Below are positions 22,069 to 31,521 of a stretch of 64,000 nt of DNA, piece by piece. Origin of the DNA: Athripsodes cinereus. Taxonomy: Eukaryota; Arthropoda; Insecta; Trichoptera; Leptoceridae. The first letter of the stretch is position 1, and each line of letters begins with the position of its first letter. The notes under the pieces were generated by a model. The model was not told the DNA's origin. It searched no databases and worked only from the letters and a program-made list of their open reading frames with translations. A program made the position numbers and the translations under genes. Location of the stretch: the NCBI GenBank assembly GCA_947579605.1, contig OX388317.1:26245384-26309383 (forward strand). The letters are read 5' to 3'.

Positions 22069-23410
22069 TTTCGGTGAGTAAAGTTTTTAGGAGAGAAATA
22101 ATATTGGCAGCGTTGGACGGTTTTTCTTTTTGTGGGGATATTGCATCTATTATAATTGAAAGCAATGAGAAAAGGAAGTTATTATTATCGGAAGTCAAAC
22201 TTAATTTGAGCTGTTCAATGATGTTAGAGTCAGTTGGAATTTGATTTTCAGTAATGGCGCAACCATCAGGAGTATTGGATGTGGGAGAACCATTAGTATA
22301 CATAAGTAAGGAGTTATGTTTTGCTCGATCATATCCTGTAGGTGAGTGAGGCTTTGGGCTTTTGGAAGAAGATTTTGCAATGGAAATATATTTAGTTGAT
22401 GAAGTTGAAGTGGATGCTACCACATCCGCATATGACGTTTTAGCTGATGGGTGCCGTTTTGCTGCTTGTATGTATGACACATTAGCAGAAGCCATTGTAT
22501 TTTTAATTGCCTTTTGGCGGGAGTATTCTGGACATGTAAGGCTGATTGCCTTGTGTGCCCCCTTACAGTTAAAACATTTTGGATCAGATGCTGGGCATTC
22601 TTCAGCAGGGTGGTTCTCCCCACAATTGTAGCATTTAGGTACAGATCTGCAATTTGTTTTTGTATGGCCGAATTTGCAACAAGCAAAACACTGAATGGTC
22701 GGGAAGAAGTAGGTTTCAACGTTGAACGAATTGTAAAACATATATATGCGTGACGGAAGAAATTGCCCTTCAAAGGTAACCACGATGCTCCTAGAAGGTT
22801 TCCACACCGCTGTTCCCGATGATTTGTCCTTGTAATTTAGTCTCCTGACTTTGACAATATTTTCCACATCTGGATTGCTTTCGATGATTGAGGAGATTAT
22901 CTCTTCTTCCGTGACATCTTGGGGGACACCCCTAATAAGACCCATCCGTGTTACATTGTATGTTGGAACATATGCTTTATAAACGGAGTTTGACAATAGA
23001 AAAATGTTTTTTATGAAGGAATTCGCCGCTGTCGCGGTTGAAAATTCTAGGGATATTCTGAATCTCCCCTCAGCCCTGACTGAACCATTCACTATGTTTT
23101 GAATCTTTTTTTGGTAAAGAAATTTCCCAAATTCAAAAGGGAAAACGGGATTTCCTTGTTCACTTTTTTGAGCGAACACTGTGAATGGCCCACAAGATTT
23201 TGTCGAGTAAAAGTGTTCTCTGACTGTGTTAGTTTTAAGTGAGATGGATGGTGGTGGAGTACTTGGATTTAGAATCGAAGGCGGAAGATTCGATGGCTTG
23301 TCATGTGGTGGTGACAAGGACTCCTCCATTTTTTCCTCAACGAATTTTCTTTTCTTTGAATCCGGAGGGTCAGGGAGGGGGGGAATGGGTTGAGAAGGAT
23401 GGCAGTCCAT
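22028..23410 (-). CDS. Element B ORF1: gag-like protein with three CCHC knuckles (460 aa)
   Basis: Intact ORF1 with the same layout as that of element A. The knuckles are CFACCKFGHTKTNC, CYNCGENHPAEEC and CFNCKGAHKAISLTC (CX2CX4HX4C, CX2CX3HX4C, CX2CX3HX6C). A proline-rich N-terminus with a basic patch (SKKRKFVEEK) could be a nuclear localisation signal, and an RRM-like stretch (MGLIRGVPQDVTEEEI) precedes the knuckles. The C-terminus (FSLLSIIIDAI...NIISLLKTLL) is helical in appearance. It overlaps ORF2 by 41 nt. It would coat the element RNA; that is inferred from the family. Confidence 0.92.
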   Translation of the reverse strand: MDCHPSQPIPPLPDPPDSKKRKFVEEKMEESLSPPHDKPSNLPPSILNPSTPPPSISLKTNTVREHFYSTKSCGPFTVFAQKSEQGNPVFPFEFGKFLYQKKIQNIVNGSVRAEGRFRISLEFSTATAANSFIKNIFLLSNSVYKAYVPTYNVTRMGLIRGVPQDVTEEEIISSIIESNPDVENIVKVRRLNYKDKSSGTAVWKPSRSIVVTFEGQFLPSRIYMFYNSFNVETYFFPTIQCFACCKFGHTKTNCRSVPKCYNCGENHPAEECPASDPKCFNCKGAHKAISLTCPEYSRQKAIKNTMASANVSYIQAAKRHPSAKTSYADVVASTSTSSTKYISIAKSSSKSPKPHSPTGYDRAKHNSLLMYTNGSPTSNTPDGCAITENQIPTDSNIIEQLKLSLTSDNNNFLFSLLSIIIDAISPQKEKPSNAANIISLLKTLLTENGLYTESKKSSNN

Positions 23411-23710
23411 CCTTCTCTAGTAAGGCAAATACCTTAAAATAATAAAATTAAAAAAAAACAAATATTAAATACGGATATACTAAGATAACAAACTAAAGTG
23501 TTTAGTATCGAGAAAACAAAATTGAAAAACCGGCCCTAGGCCGAAAACTAAAAAATGTTCAAAATTAGTAAATAATAAATGAAAGAAACTTATCAACACA
23601 GCGAGACTGCAACGAAAAACACAACCGCTCCGCACCAGCGCGCCACGTAGAAAAAAAAAAAAAAGGTGATCATTATTCGTATTGGTATAATAAAATGCTT
23701 CCAGAAATTC

Positions 23711-23930
23711 GGCCGGTGTGGCACGGAGGTAACGCCCTTGCCTTTGAGCCACAAGGTGCCGGGTTCGATTCCCGGCCAGGGCAAAGTGAAGAACGACCTT
23801 TTTCAAATTGTCCTGGGTCTGGGTGTTACATGTATATGTGTGTAATGCATTGTATATGTGTGTATCGTCGCGTTAGTACCAATAATACAATATTCATCTT
23901 AATTTGGGACTAGCTCGATATGTATGTTAT
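23711..23930 (+). mobile_element. tRNA-derived SINE (family S)
   Basis: The head GGCCGGTGTGGCACGGAGG (A box) and GGGTTCGATTCCCGG (B box) is followed by the body 'cctgggtctgggtgttacatg' and the end 'gggactagctcg'. The same SINE is at 26331-26829 (minus), 31522-31962 (plus) and 52803-53093 (minus). The body ending is typical of lepidopteran SINEs. It would be transcribed by RNA polymerase III and moved by a LINE enzyme. Confidence 0.85.
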
Positions 23931-23939
23931 GTTAAATTC

Positions 23940-24100
23940 CGATCCTCACTCCTTTGCAGAACCTCATGCAAAGGAGTCTCCCCTGCTGTGTCCTTCACCT
24001 GGTCCCTCCATCACATCGGTGCGCGTCCTCTAGTTATATTGCCCACCACATCTCTAGTTAGAACGAGTTTCTCCAGGTTGTTTAGCCCTCACGATGTACC
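23940..24100 (-). pseudogene. Decayed reverse transcriptase C-terminal fragment
   Basis: The minus strand reads LEKLVLTRDVVGNITRGRAP then WWRDQVKDTAGE, close to the 'GR.P.RW.DQ...' end of RTE-like LINE proteins. It is short and interrupted. Confidence 0.5.
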
Positions 24101-24176
24101 CAAAATACCACAGAATACAACACACACATATACCTAGTGAATACTGAACAATCGCTGCTTTATTTTGAGTTCTACA

Positions 24177-24277
24177 AAAGCGGCGTCTACACAGCTGGAT
24201 GAAAACGTCAATCATCAAACTTCAATCATTCAGTGACGATTCGGAGCATTTTTATACAGCTGTGTAGACGCTGCTAA
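24177..24277. repeat. Short foldback element (MITE-like)
   Basis: Inverted arms GCGGCGTCTACACAGCTG (about 24180-24197) and its complement CAGCTGTGTAGACGCTGC (24257-24274) enclose about 60 bp; pairing continues less perfectly outwards and inwards. Likely a DNA-transposon remnant; no clear target duplication. Confidence 0.65.
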
Positions 24278-24279
24278 AG

Positions 24280-24840
24280 ATGAGCAAATTTGTTATATGC
24301 GCTGTCCATTCCAGCAACACATTTCGAAGACGTCTACTTAACTAACAAATTAACAACAAAAGCCTAAAGGCGGACCATATTATGTTTGTTTCGGTTACAT
24401 AATAATTATTAGATCCGCTACTGTAAATCATTGATGGCCGATGATCTCACGTATAAATTGATCCATAGATCTCAAGGCCGCGTGCGTAATTTTAATAAGT
24501 TACGGCACCATGACACATTAATATAATTTTTTAACGTTACGATTCATGGAAATTAAATTCATTTTCTTTTTTTTTAATTTTTGCATGCAGAATGTAGATG
24601 TATTCATCTACATAATTGATTTTTATTAATAATAAAATAACTAATATACGGAATGCAACGTTTATTTTGGTAGAGATTGAAATAACAGTTGGTCCAAGTG
24701 TTATAGAATAATTTTAATTATTTGATTCACACTTATATTCAAATCGTCTCTTAAGAATTAGTGACCTACTTTTTTACTTGTTTTTTTATGATCTTATTTT
24801 TTGAAAATAATCTTTTAAAATACGTTTTTTTTCTTCTTTT
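24280..24840. other. AT-rich stretch, nothing recognised
   Basis: No supported gene or repeat end. Confidence 0.5.
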
Positions 24841-24841
24841 C

Positions 24842-25065
24842 AGCCTACTCCTGGTCGAAGGTCATTTTCATTTGTTTCCATGCCATTCGATCCTGTGCCG
24901 TCAGCATCTAGCGTGTCTAGTCATTCCTCTCCCGCCTAGGTGGTATTCCTATGTTCCTTGTTCCCTCTCGTGGTATCCAAGATGTAAGAGATTTTGGTCA
25001 TTTGTTATCTGAGCTTCTAGTCATGTACCTATCCCGCCCATCTCCATTTAAGAGTTGCGACACCT
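24842..25065 (-). pseudogene. Decayed RTE-like reverse transcriptase end
   Basis: The minus strand gives LLKWRWAG, then SSDNKWTKILTSWIPRGG and GMETNENDLRPG in shifting frames, matching the 'RWAGH.AR..D.RW...W.PR' ending of RTE-like LINEs. Several frameshifts. Confidence 0.55.
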
Positions 25066-25069
25066 TGTT

Positions 25070-25590
25070 CAATTTCAGTAAAATACATCTTCTATCATTC
25101 AAAAAAGTAGCCATCACTACATGCATCACAAAAAAATGAATAAATCAGTAAACATAAGACTGATTGTAGTGTACCTAGTTTACACTATATCGATTAACTG
25201 AAGTTTTTCAACGTATTGTAGGAAAAATTTTGAAATGCCTGACTTTCACATGGAACTTAAAACCTATAAGAATTAGTGGAAGACTAGTCTAAATGACGTT
25301 AAATTTTATAAAGGGATTATAGATCCTTGAAGCCCTTCGCATTTTTTTGCGATATTTTGGCATTGAATCCTGGTTCATGTTTTTAAGTATAGAAAGATCT
25401 ACCCACATGAAATGATCATAAAAGTTAATAATATATAATCGACTGTCCAGTTCGTTAACTCAACAAGTCATAATTTCAAAAAATTTGATTTAATTGAAAA
25501 TACACGCAGTCAACACCACTCTTATGATTGCACAAACCAATAATTACAGTATTTAAAATATACGGTTCCCTTTCTATATTGAATATTTAA
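25070..25590. other. AT-rich stretch, nothing recognised
   Basis: Short open frames only; no repeat boundary seen. Confidence 0.5.
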
Positions 25591-25598
25591 TAAAATTA

Positions 25599-26020
25599 AA
25601 TACAACCCGGAACCAGTTTTAGAAAATCAAAATTACAGGTTCTATTATGATAAAACAATAATAACAAATACATCATAATAGACCCGATTTAGTATTACAT
25701 GATAAACGTAATAAAATAACGTACCTAATAGACATCGCTGTCCCAAATACACATAACATACAAACAACCGTCGCAGAAAAAATACGTAAATATACAGAAC
25801 TAGCAGGAGAAATAAAAAATATTTGGCATTCTAGGTCCGTTTATATAATAACTTTAGTCATATCAGCTACAGGGGTAACTCCGAAATCTTTAATAATTAA
25901 TTTACAAAAATTAGATTTACCGATTAATTTGTACATTAAAATTCAAAAATCTATTATAATAAACACTTGTAATATTGTTAAAAAGTTTTTGAACACCGAT
26001 ATTTCAGGCACAATGCTGGT
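25599..26020 (+). pseudogene. Relic of a LINE with restriction-like endonuclease (R4/Dong-like)
   Basis: Reading gives EPVLENQNYRFYYDKTIITN, a frameshift, then RPDLVLHDKRNKITYLIDIA followed by VP..., KIRKYTELAGEIKNIW, VISATGVTPKSL and a tail LYIKIQKSIIINTCNIVKKF. The RPD...DIAVP...KY pattern is the nuclease core (PD..D..K type) that follows the reverse transcriptase in early-branching, site-specific LINEs. One or two frame changes show it is dead. Assignment to the R4/Dong type is by motif memory and uncertain. Confidence 0.65.
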
Positions 26021-26218
26021 ATTTTGAACCCGCGTTTTGAGCCTAATCCTTTGATATTCTGTATATCTGGATAGGTTGGTTTGGTGAATTTTTTTTTGCT
26101 AGTAATAGGTTGGTTTGGTGAAGGTGAATTTTTCCCGGCATTAGACTGTTAAGTTTTTGTGTTACCATGACTGATCATATGGAGACTTATCTGGTTGTAT
26201 AATGCTGAGAAATGTGGA

Positions 26219-26330
26219 TGGCAATTCTGCCGCCGCGTAAAAATTATAATAAAATGGTACGAAAGGCGGATTTATTACTTTTAGGTTATTTCTTACAACC
26301 AACCAGTTGTATAAGTGAAATGCGTGCTCA
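26219..26330 (-). repeat. Retroposon 3' tail (hairpin class 2), decayed
   Basis: The reverse complement reads CTGGTTGGTTGTAAGAAAT, then AAGTAATAAATCCGCCTTTC. It corresponds to the tail at 55801-55947 with a weakened stem. Confidence 0.5.
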
Positions 26331-26829
26331 CATTTTTTTTTTATCACGTATAGACAATTCACACAGACCGAGCTAGTCCCAAACAAAGATATGAATCTTG
26401 TATTATGGGTACCAACACGGCGATACACATATACAATGCACTAAACACAAATACATGTAACACCCAGACCCAGGGCATACATTAAGGGAGGGGTTCCCAC
26501 CACTTACCCCTGGATGTTTCAAGAACATCAGTTCTCATGTCATCCAGTCAATCTAGAGCAAAAGCTTTATTTTTTTATTTATTTTTTACCAAAGAGTGGG
26601 CTCGAGGTTATCCTTATGGGATTTCCTCTGCAAAAAAAAAACCCACTCGACAATTAAAATACTCCCTTGATGTACCCTTGGTGGAAGACCTCACACCGAG
26701 GATGACACACACATTTAAGACCCAGGGCAATCTGAAAAAGGTCATTCTTCATTTTGCCCTGGCCGGGAATCGAACCCGGGACCTCGTGATTCAAAGGCAA
26801 GTGCGTTAGCCTCCGCGCCACACCGGTCG
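26331..26829 (-). mobile_element. SINE family S, interrupted
   Basis: The head lies at 26754-26829 (B box seen as gggaatcgaaccc) and the body at 26343-26477, ending in a T tract (26332-26342, poly-A on the coding strand). A 240-bp insertion (26478-26717) separates them; the words agacccagggca occur on both sides, and uninterrupted copies have them once. Confidence 0.85.
26478..26717. mobile_element. 240-bp insertion nested in the SINE
   Basis: Bounded by the direct repeat agacccagggca at 26466-26477 and 26718-26729. Inside are an A9-type run near 26631-26641 and a T-rich run near 26567-26590, but no ends or open frame that I recognise. It may be a non-autonomous retroposon; orientation unknown. 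Confidence 0.7.
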
Positions 26830-26879
26830 TCAATTAGATACATATTGACAAAAACAGATTTATATATGAATACAGGAAT

Positions 26880-26960
26880 ACATAAATTCACACACCCACG
26901 CACGCACACACACACACACACATACATATTCATACATTAACATACACGCGCATACATACA
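26880..26960 (+). repeat. CA/CGCA/CATA microsatellite
   Basis: Compound simple repeat of (CA)n, (CGCA)n and (CATA)n. Confidence 0.85.
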
Positions 26961-27182
26961 TGAAGCAAGAAATATATTAATTTATGGAAAAAAGGTATTC
27001 TTTTTTCAATTCCACAAATAAGTATTTCGTATTATTTAACTACTGCAACATCCATGGGTGAGGGAGGGTGCAACCCTAAATGTGTGTATTAAACTATTGA
27101 ACAGATTAAAGACAACGTGCGTCTTTTATTATATGGAATATTTCACTAACTGTTGTGTTTTTAATGCATAATATAAATATAA

Positions 27183-27256
27183 TCTATCTATCTATCTATT
27201 CCCTCACGCCGTATCTCCCATGTGGGGAAGGCAGAGAGAACGGAATTAATATAACT
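27183..27256 (-). repeat. (ATCT)n and LINE tail of the CCC-GGG hairpin class
   Basis: (atct)4 at 27183-27198 is followed by ccctcacgccgtatctcccatgtggggaaggcagagagaacgg (split: 'ccctcacgccgtatct', 'cccatgtggggaaggcag'). This is the reverse of the ends at 34520-34590 and 44820-44885. Confidence 0.6.
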
Positions 27257-27259
27257 AAA

Positions 27260-27620
27260 TAACAAAAATGTCGATTTCTCGAATATAAGATTTTTTGACT
27301 TGTTGATTTATGGAACAAGGCAGTCGATTTATGTGTTGTGAATATCTTAAATACAATAATTATAATGTGAATTACATTTGTTTGGATTACGCTATAAATA
27401 AATAAATAAATTAATAGATACTATAATAAATGTACCTACAATTGTTGCCATGAGAACTTTTTATAAAAATATTGTTTTATTTTTTTTTCGCTATTTTTTT
27501 GTTTGAATTTGGAACATAAACACACGATATAAAAAAATGATTCGGCAATACCAATTTTATTTATTTATTATTTTCATCATAAAATTTTATTCATTTTGAC
27601 TAGAATCCAAAAATAAGTTG
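27260..27620. other. AT-rich stretch, nothing recognised
   Basis: No supported feature. Confidence 0.5.
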
Positions 27621-27624
27621 CTGT

Positions 27625-27862
27625 GTTTGAACATGTGGAGTGAATGAATAATGAAAGGATGATGAAGAGGGTGTAGTTATCTGAAAGAGAGGGTGTAAGA
27701 AAGCGCGGATCGAAAGCTCATGGACGGACGCGTGTTTAGCTAGAGAAATCAGCGTGGATGTATGAGAAATTGGTTGAAGGTGGAGGAAGGGAAAGAAGTA
27801 CATATGTCAGGATAGATCAATATGGCGTTCCGTTCTCCATGCCTACCCCACCTGAGATGTTA
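27625..27862 (+). pseudogene. LINE ORF2 end of the 'HMERM' family, with 3' UTR
   Basis: Frames give FEHVERMNNERMMKRV, a shifted SERGCKKARIE, then CQDRSIWRSVLHAYPT before 'cctaccccacctgagatg'. It is the decayed counterpart of 34010-34590, which helps to show where that copy was interrupted. Confidence 0.6.
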
Positions 27863-27901
27863 TTGAGTGAAACAGTATCATAATTGGAAATTGTTTTCTA
27901 A

Positions 27902-28125
27902 CCGGCCACGTGGTGTAACGGCTATCGCAGTCGACTTGCATCGTCGTGGTCCTGGGTTCAATTCCTGGCTGTGTCGTGATGTTTCACTCCAAATTTTCAT
28001 ATCCCAGGGAGAAAAACTATCTCAGTAGGATTGAGATAGCACCGGTTGTCTGGTAGAAATTACATATATGATAAATCCGCCAGCTATACTGACATCTGTG
28101 TATAGAAAGGATTTAAAAAAAATGA
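27902..28125 (+). mobile_element. Second SINE type with LINE-like tail
   Basis: The head CGTGGTGTAACGGCTATCG (A box) and CTGGGTTCAATTCCTGG (B box) can form an anticodon arm CGAC-TTGCATC-GTCG with GCA in the anticodon position, so a tRNA-Cys origin is possible. The tail 'ttgtctggtagaaattacatatatgataaatccgcc' (about 28047-28083) resembles the class 2 LINE tail, suggesting that this SINE borrowed a LINE end. A short A run closes it. Confidence 0.7.
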
Positions 28126-28129
28126 ATTA

Positions 28130-28896
28130 AAATACTTATTTTGGAACGTGTTTTCTGCATTACAACCACATAGAATACATGAAATTTCTGATACTTTTCA
28201 ATTTCTCTTCCTCCTTGCCAACCCTACCAAGACTAACTATCCAAAAGTAAAGCAGTCAGTACTTACGTTCTTTATTAGAACATTATCTCTACGCTGTGGA
28301 AATCAAAGGAACTCAAGATAGATTTGTATTCCATCCTGTAATAAAATGAAGAAATAAAACTAAAAAAGCTATGTGATATTATCAACAATTCCGGTCCATC
28401 AATAATGCAAATGAGTTTTTGTGAAGTGTTGATAGTGTGTTACTTAACGGTACCGTGTGAGTTGCATAATACTCTGTGTTGAACATTGAGGAATCTCAAT
28501 TAAAATATCTTTGTGTTTATTATCTCAGTTAACACAGATTTTATTACTACGTGTGTGAATAAATAAGTAAATAAATAATACTATAATGTTTCCTGATGAC
28601 AAAAGAAGTAACTTACTAGGAATTTTATCTAGATGCAGATTTGTGAAATGTTTCAAACGCCCTTTGATTTCATCTTACGAAACTTGCTCTCTCTATTTTA
28701 ATGGTATTCTTTTACTTATGGCCTTTAGGTTACATCTATGGTGTCTTGCAGACAACTCGTTATAATGTGTGTGTGAAGGGGGGGCTAACCAAACAACAAA
28801 CCACGTGATAAATACATACCCTCAAAATGCCTTTTAACAATAGGTTGCTTGCTCATTGTTTAGAGATTTAGTGGACTCGAAATCTTGATATATATG
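28130..28896. other. AT-rich stretch, nothing recognised
   Basis: No supported feature up to the mariner boundary. Confidence 0.5.
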
Positions 28897-28898
28897 TA

Positions 28899-30193
28899 CT
28901 TAGGCAGATTGATAATTCAGATAAAAATGGATGAAGCGGTGATGCTAGTATGGAAGTTATAACATGTTTGGACAGGTACGTGCTTTGAAGGAACATACAC
29001 GAAATTTCATACTGAAATTTGAATTTGGAATTGTTTTTTCAGTCGTTTTGACCGGACAAGTAGTTATTTTGCTTTTAAAATGGAAAAAAGTGAATTTAGA
29101 GTGTTGATAAAACATTACTTTTTACGCAAAAATACCATCACGGACACAAAGAAATGTCTTGATAAATATTATGGTGAATCTTCTCTGTCACTTAAGATGA
29201 TTTACAAGTTGTTTAATGAATTTCGTTGTGGTAGAACGAGCACGGAAGACGCTTCTCGATCAGGACGTCCAATTGAGGTAACCACTCCAAAAATGCTCAT
29301 GAAAATCCACGATATTGTATCGGGAGATCGATGAATGAAGTTGAAAGGGGTAACCAATACTTTAAACATCTCATATAAACGAGTTTTTATAACATTTCAT
29401 GAAAATTTGCTTATTAAAAAGTTTTCAGCAAATTGGCTGCCGAGTTTGTTGAAAATTGACCAAAAACGCGAATGAGTGACACTTTCCCAGGCTAATTTTC
29501 CACTGTTTGAATGAAATCCAGATGAGTTTTTACACTGTTTCATCACTATAGATAAAACAAGGATTTGTTTTTACACACCAGAGACAAAATAATAACCAAG
29601 CATGGGTGGAAGCTGGTGGAAGTGCTCCGAAGAAGGTCAAGGTGGTTCCATCAACAGGCAAAGCTATGGCTAAGGTTTCCTGGGACGCATAAGGTACAGT
29701 CTTAATTAATTTCCTCTTAAAAGATAAAATAATTGATGGAGAGTATAACGCTACACTTTTGGTCCAGTTGAATCAAGAAACCAAAGCATAACGGCATCAT
29801 CTTGTCAAGAAAAAAATCCTGTTTCACCACGATAATGCTTCTGCTCATTCTTTCGCCATTGCAACGGCCAAGCTGGTGGAGTCACGCTACAAAATGCTTC
29901 CTTATCCACTATATTTTCCCGATCTGGCTCTCAGTGATTCCTACCTTTTACCAAACATGAAAAAATGGCTTGGGGGGACGAAGATTTGCAACTAGTTTGG
30001 AGGTTATCTCCGAAACTATGGCGTATTTTCAGGGCCTTGGAAAAGATAGCTACAAAGAGGGGATCAAAAAACTCTAGCATAGTCTAACCAAGTGTATGGC
30101 TCTAAAAGAAGATAAAGTTGAAAAATAAATATCATCCGTTCGAAAAAAGTAACTCTTTGTTTCATTTTTACCCGACTTATCAATCCGCCCTCG
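28899..30193 (+). mobile_element. mariner-type DNA transposon, complete but dead
   Basis: A 1295-bp element with imperfect 31-bp terminal inverted repeats (28899-28929 and 30163-30193; 24 of 31 positions agree) sharing the core ATTGATAA.TC.G.TAAAAATG. It is flanked by TA at 28897-28898 and 30194-30195. Length, ends and the transposase inside fit the mariner family. Confidence 0.93.
29080..30095 (+). pseudogene. mariner transposase pseudogene
   Basis: The first 84 codons are open (start MEKSEFRVLIKHYFLRKN) and hold the first DNA-binding helix-turn-helix and the DASRSGRP linker. After that, stops and shifts interrupt HENLLIKKFS, ANWLPSLL, FITIDKTRI (first Asp), FHHDNASAHS (second Asp) and YPLYFPDLALSDSYLLPN, where the third Asp of the D,D34D triad belongs. 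The normal protein is about 345 residues. Confidence 0.9.
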
Positions 30194-30204
30194 TATGTAT
30201 GGAT

Positions 30205-30460
30205 GTTGGATGACTTGTTTGACACCGTGTAATGGAGCATTCATCTAAAGGGTGCGAGAAACTATCTTAGAAGAGCTATGTCTTCAGTTTGCTCCTGAAC
30301 GTTGTAATTGAGTGGTTTTTACGAAGGTTCATGGGGAGGCGATTCCAGATGACGGCTCCTACGATACCAAAAGCCCTGTCAGGGAAGCAAGAATTGTTAG
30401 CTCTATTGATCTCGTCCAGCAATAAAAATCGGTGGATGTCTTTGCTGGGCGTATCTCAGA
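30205..30460 (-). pseudogene. CR1-like ORF2 C-terminal fragment
   Basis: The minus strand reads NSCFPDRAFGIVGAVIWN then RLPMNLRKNHSITTFRSKLK, the standard CR1-group ending, followed by a short UTR. A second copy is at 46816-47075. It abuts the mariner element. Confidence 0.75.
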
Positions 30461-30489
30461 AAATTACTAAAGCGCCATATTATTAGTTT

Positions 30490-30600
30490 GTATTGACCAT
30501 TACGGTATATTCCAGAAATTAAGTAGCCAGCAGATAATAAACATGCAAGCTGTACACTCTATGTCAACAAAAAAATAACATTTAGGATGAAATAAGGTTA
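30490..30600 (+). repeat. Family X repeat
   Basis: 'taccattacggtatattcca...gtagccagcag...aataaacatgcaagctgt': one of about eleven copies of this repeat. Others are listed at 35797, 41427(-), 43300(-), 44735, 45645, 46250, 50733, 51300(-), 54995 and 55950. It looks like the reverse of a LINE or SINE 3' end. Confidence 0.65.
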
Positions 30601-30715
30601 GTTGGAAGAAAGTAAACCTTTGCGGTAAATTCGCCCTCTGTACATTGATAATATTTCATATAAGTGTACTTATGTTCAATCAATGTACAGTAAAGAATAA
30701 ATAAATAAAAATATT
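30597..30715 (+). repeat. Retroposon 3' tail (hairpin class 1)
   Basis: GGTTAGTTGGAAGAAAGT then AAACCTTTGCGGTAAATTCGCC; the stem is ACC/GGT around TTTGC. It ends 'caatgtacagtaaagaataaataaataaaaa'-like with an AATAAA signal. Confidence 0.75.
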
Positions 30716-31520
30716 TCTGCATCTGAAACCCATGGACAGCAAGTAGATTCTCATATAGCCTATTTCAAAACGTTTCCTTCATTTATGGAGTCCAATTTTC
30801 TATTAAGCATTATAATATGTACTTTATGTATGTACATAATATGTACGCAGGTAATTATAATAATATAGTTGTGCAGACAGCGCACCTCCTGCCGTCTGCA
30901 AAGTTAATGGGCCGTGACACCTGGTGTGAAGTTGTTTCATCAGTTCATACTCTCAGATGTGACATGTGCCAGTATAAGTACATCACTTCATACAAATCAC
31001 CGGTGCAATCATATTACAGTGTGACTGAAACTGCAAAAAAATGTTATTGTTATTTTTCGTATACGTATTTATTCGTGATTAATTTTCAGCCCGGCTATGC
31101 TCAGAGTATACCTACAAAATAAACAAACTATGAACAGATCAGAACCAAGATAGTTAGACAAAAAACTATTTGTAAATAAATATTTGTGGCTATTTCAATT
31201 TTCGAAGGTAAGTTTTCGAAAAATATGACTGTTAGACAGATATAAAAATCAATACTTATTATATTTTATGCTGTAAAAACATTAACATATTAACCATCCT
31301 TACAATAAATAAAACTCTCAATGTTTGGCATGCCTCATCACGACAACATTAAAAAAAGTGTTGCTGATATGTAATAATTTTAACAATTTTAATTATTTTA
31401 ACTTTAAATTACTATGAGTTCTATCGAAGTGTAATTTTTAAATACTTATTTTCATGATTTTTGTCTTGTTTTTTGCTTTTGATTAGAGTAGGGTAAAGCA
31501 TGTGTTACTATTATTTACTG
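30716..31520. other. AT-rich stretch, nothing recognised
   Basis: A 101-codon open frame starting at 30817 has no recognisable motif and biased, low-complexity codons; not called as a gene. Confidence 0.45.
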
Positions 31521-31521
31521 A

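Larger units (their letters stand above)
17780..23665 (-). mobile_element. Element B: near full-length I-type non-LTR retrotransposon
   Basis: A 5.9-kb minus-strand element bounded by a perfect 13-bp duplication gtgatcattattc at 17767-17779 and 23666-23678. On the coding strand: a 5' end with T14 (23651-23664), ORF1 (23410-22028), ORF2 (22068-18329, with one frameshift) and a 3' UTR of about 550 bp that ends in AAG/GAA repeats (17780-17796 on the plus strand reads tct repeats) instead of poly-A. A repetitive trinucleotide tail is reminiscent of the (TAA)n of the Drosophila I factor. Its proteins resemble those of element A but differ throughout, so it is a separate family of the same group. 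A SINE starts about 32 bp beyond its right duplication. Confidence 0.92.

Noticed and set aside
22417..22773. 118-codon minus-strand frame inside element B ORF1
   Set aside because: It overlaps the zinc-knuckle region in another frame; ORF1 explains the sequence.
23593..23784. Minus-strand frame reading 'MPWPGIEPGT'
   Set aside because: It is the reverse of a SINE tRNA head, a common artefact peptide in insect predictions.
27902..27977. Functional tRNA-Cys gene
   Set aside because: The arms are imperfect and it continues into a SINE body and LINE-like tail.
30817..31122. 101-codon open frame as a gene
   Set aside because: No motif, neighbours or protein-like composition.
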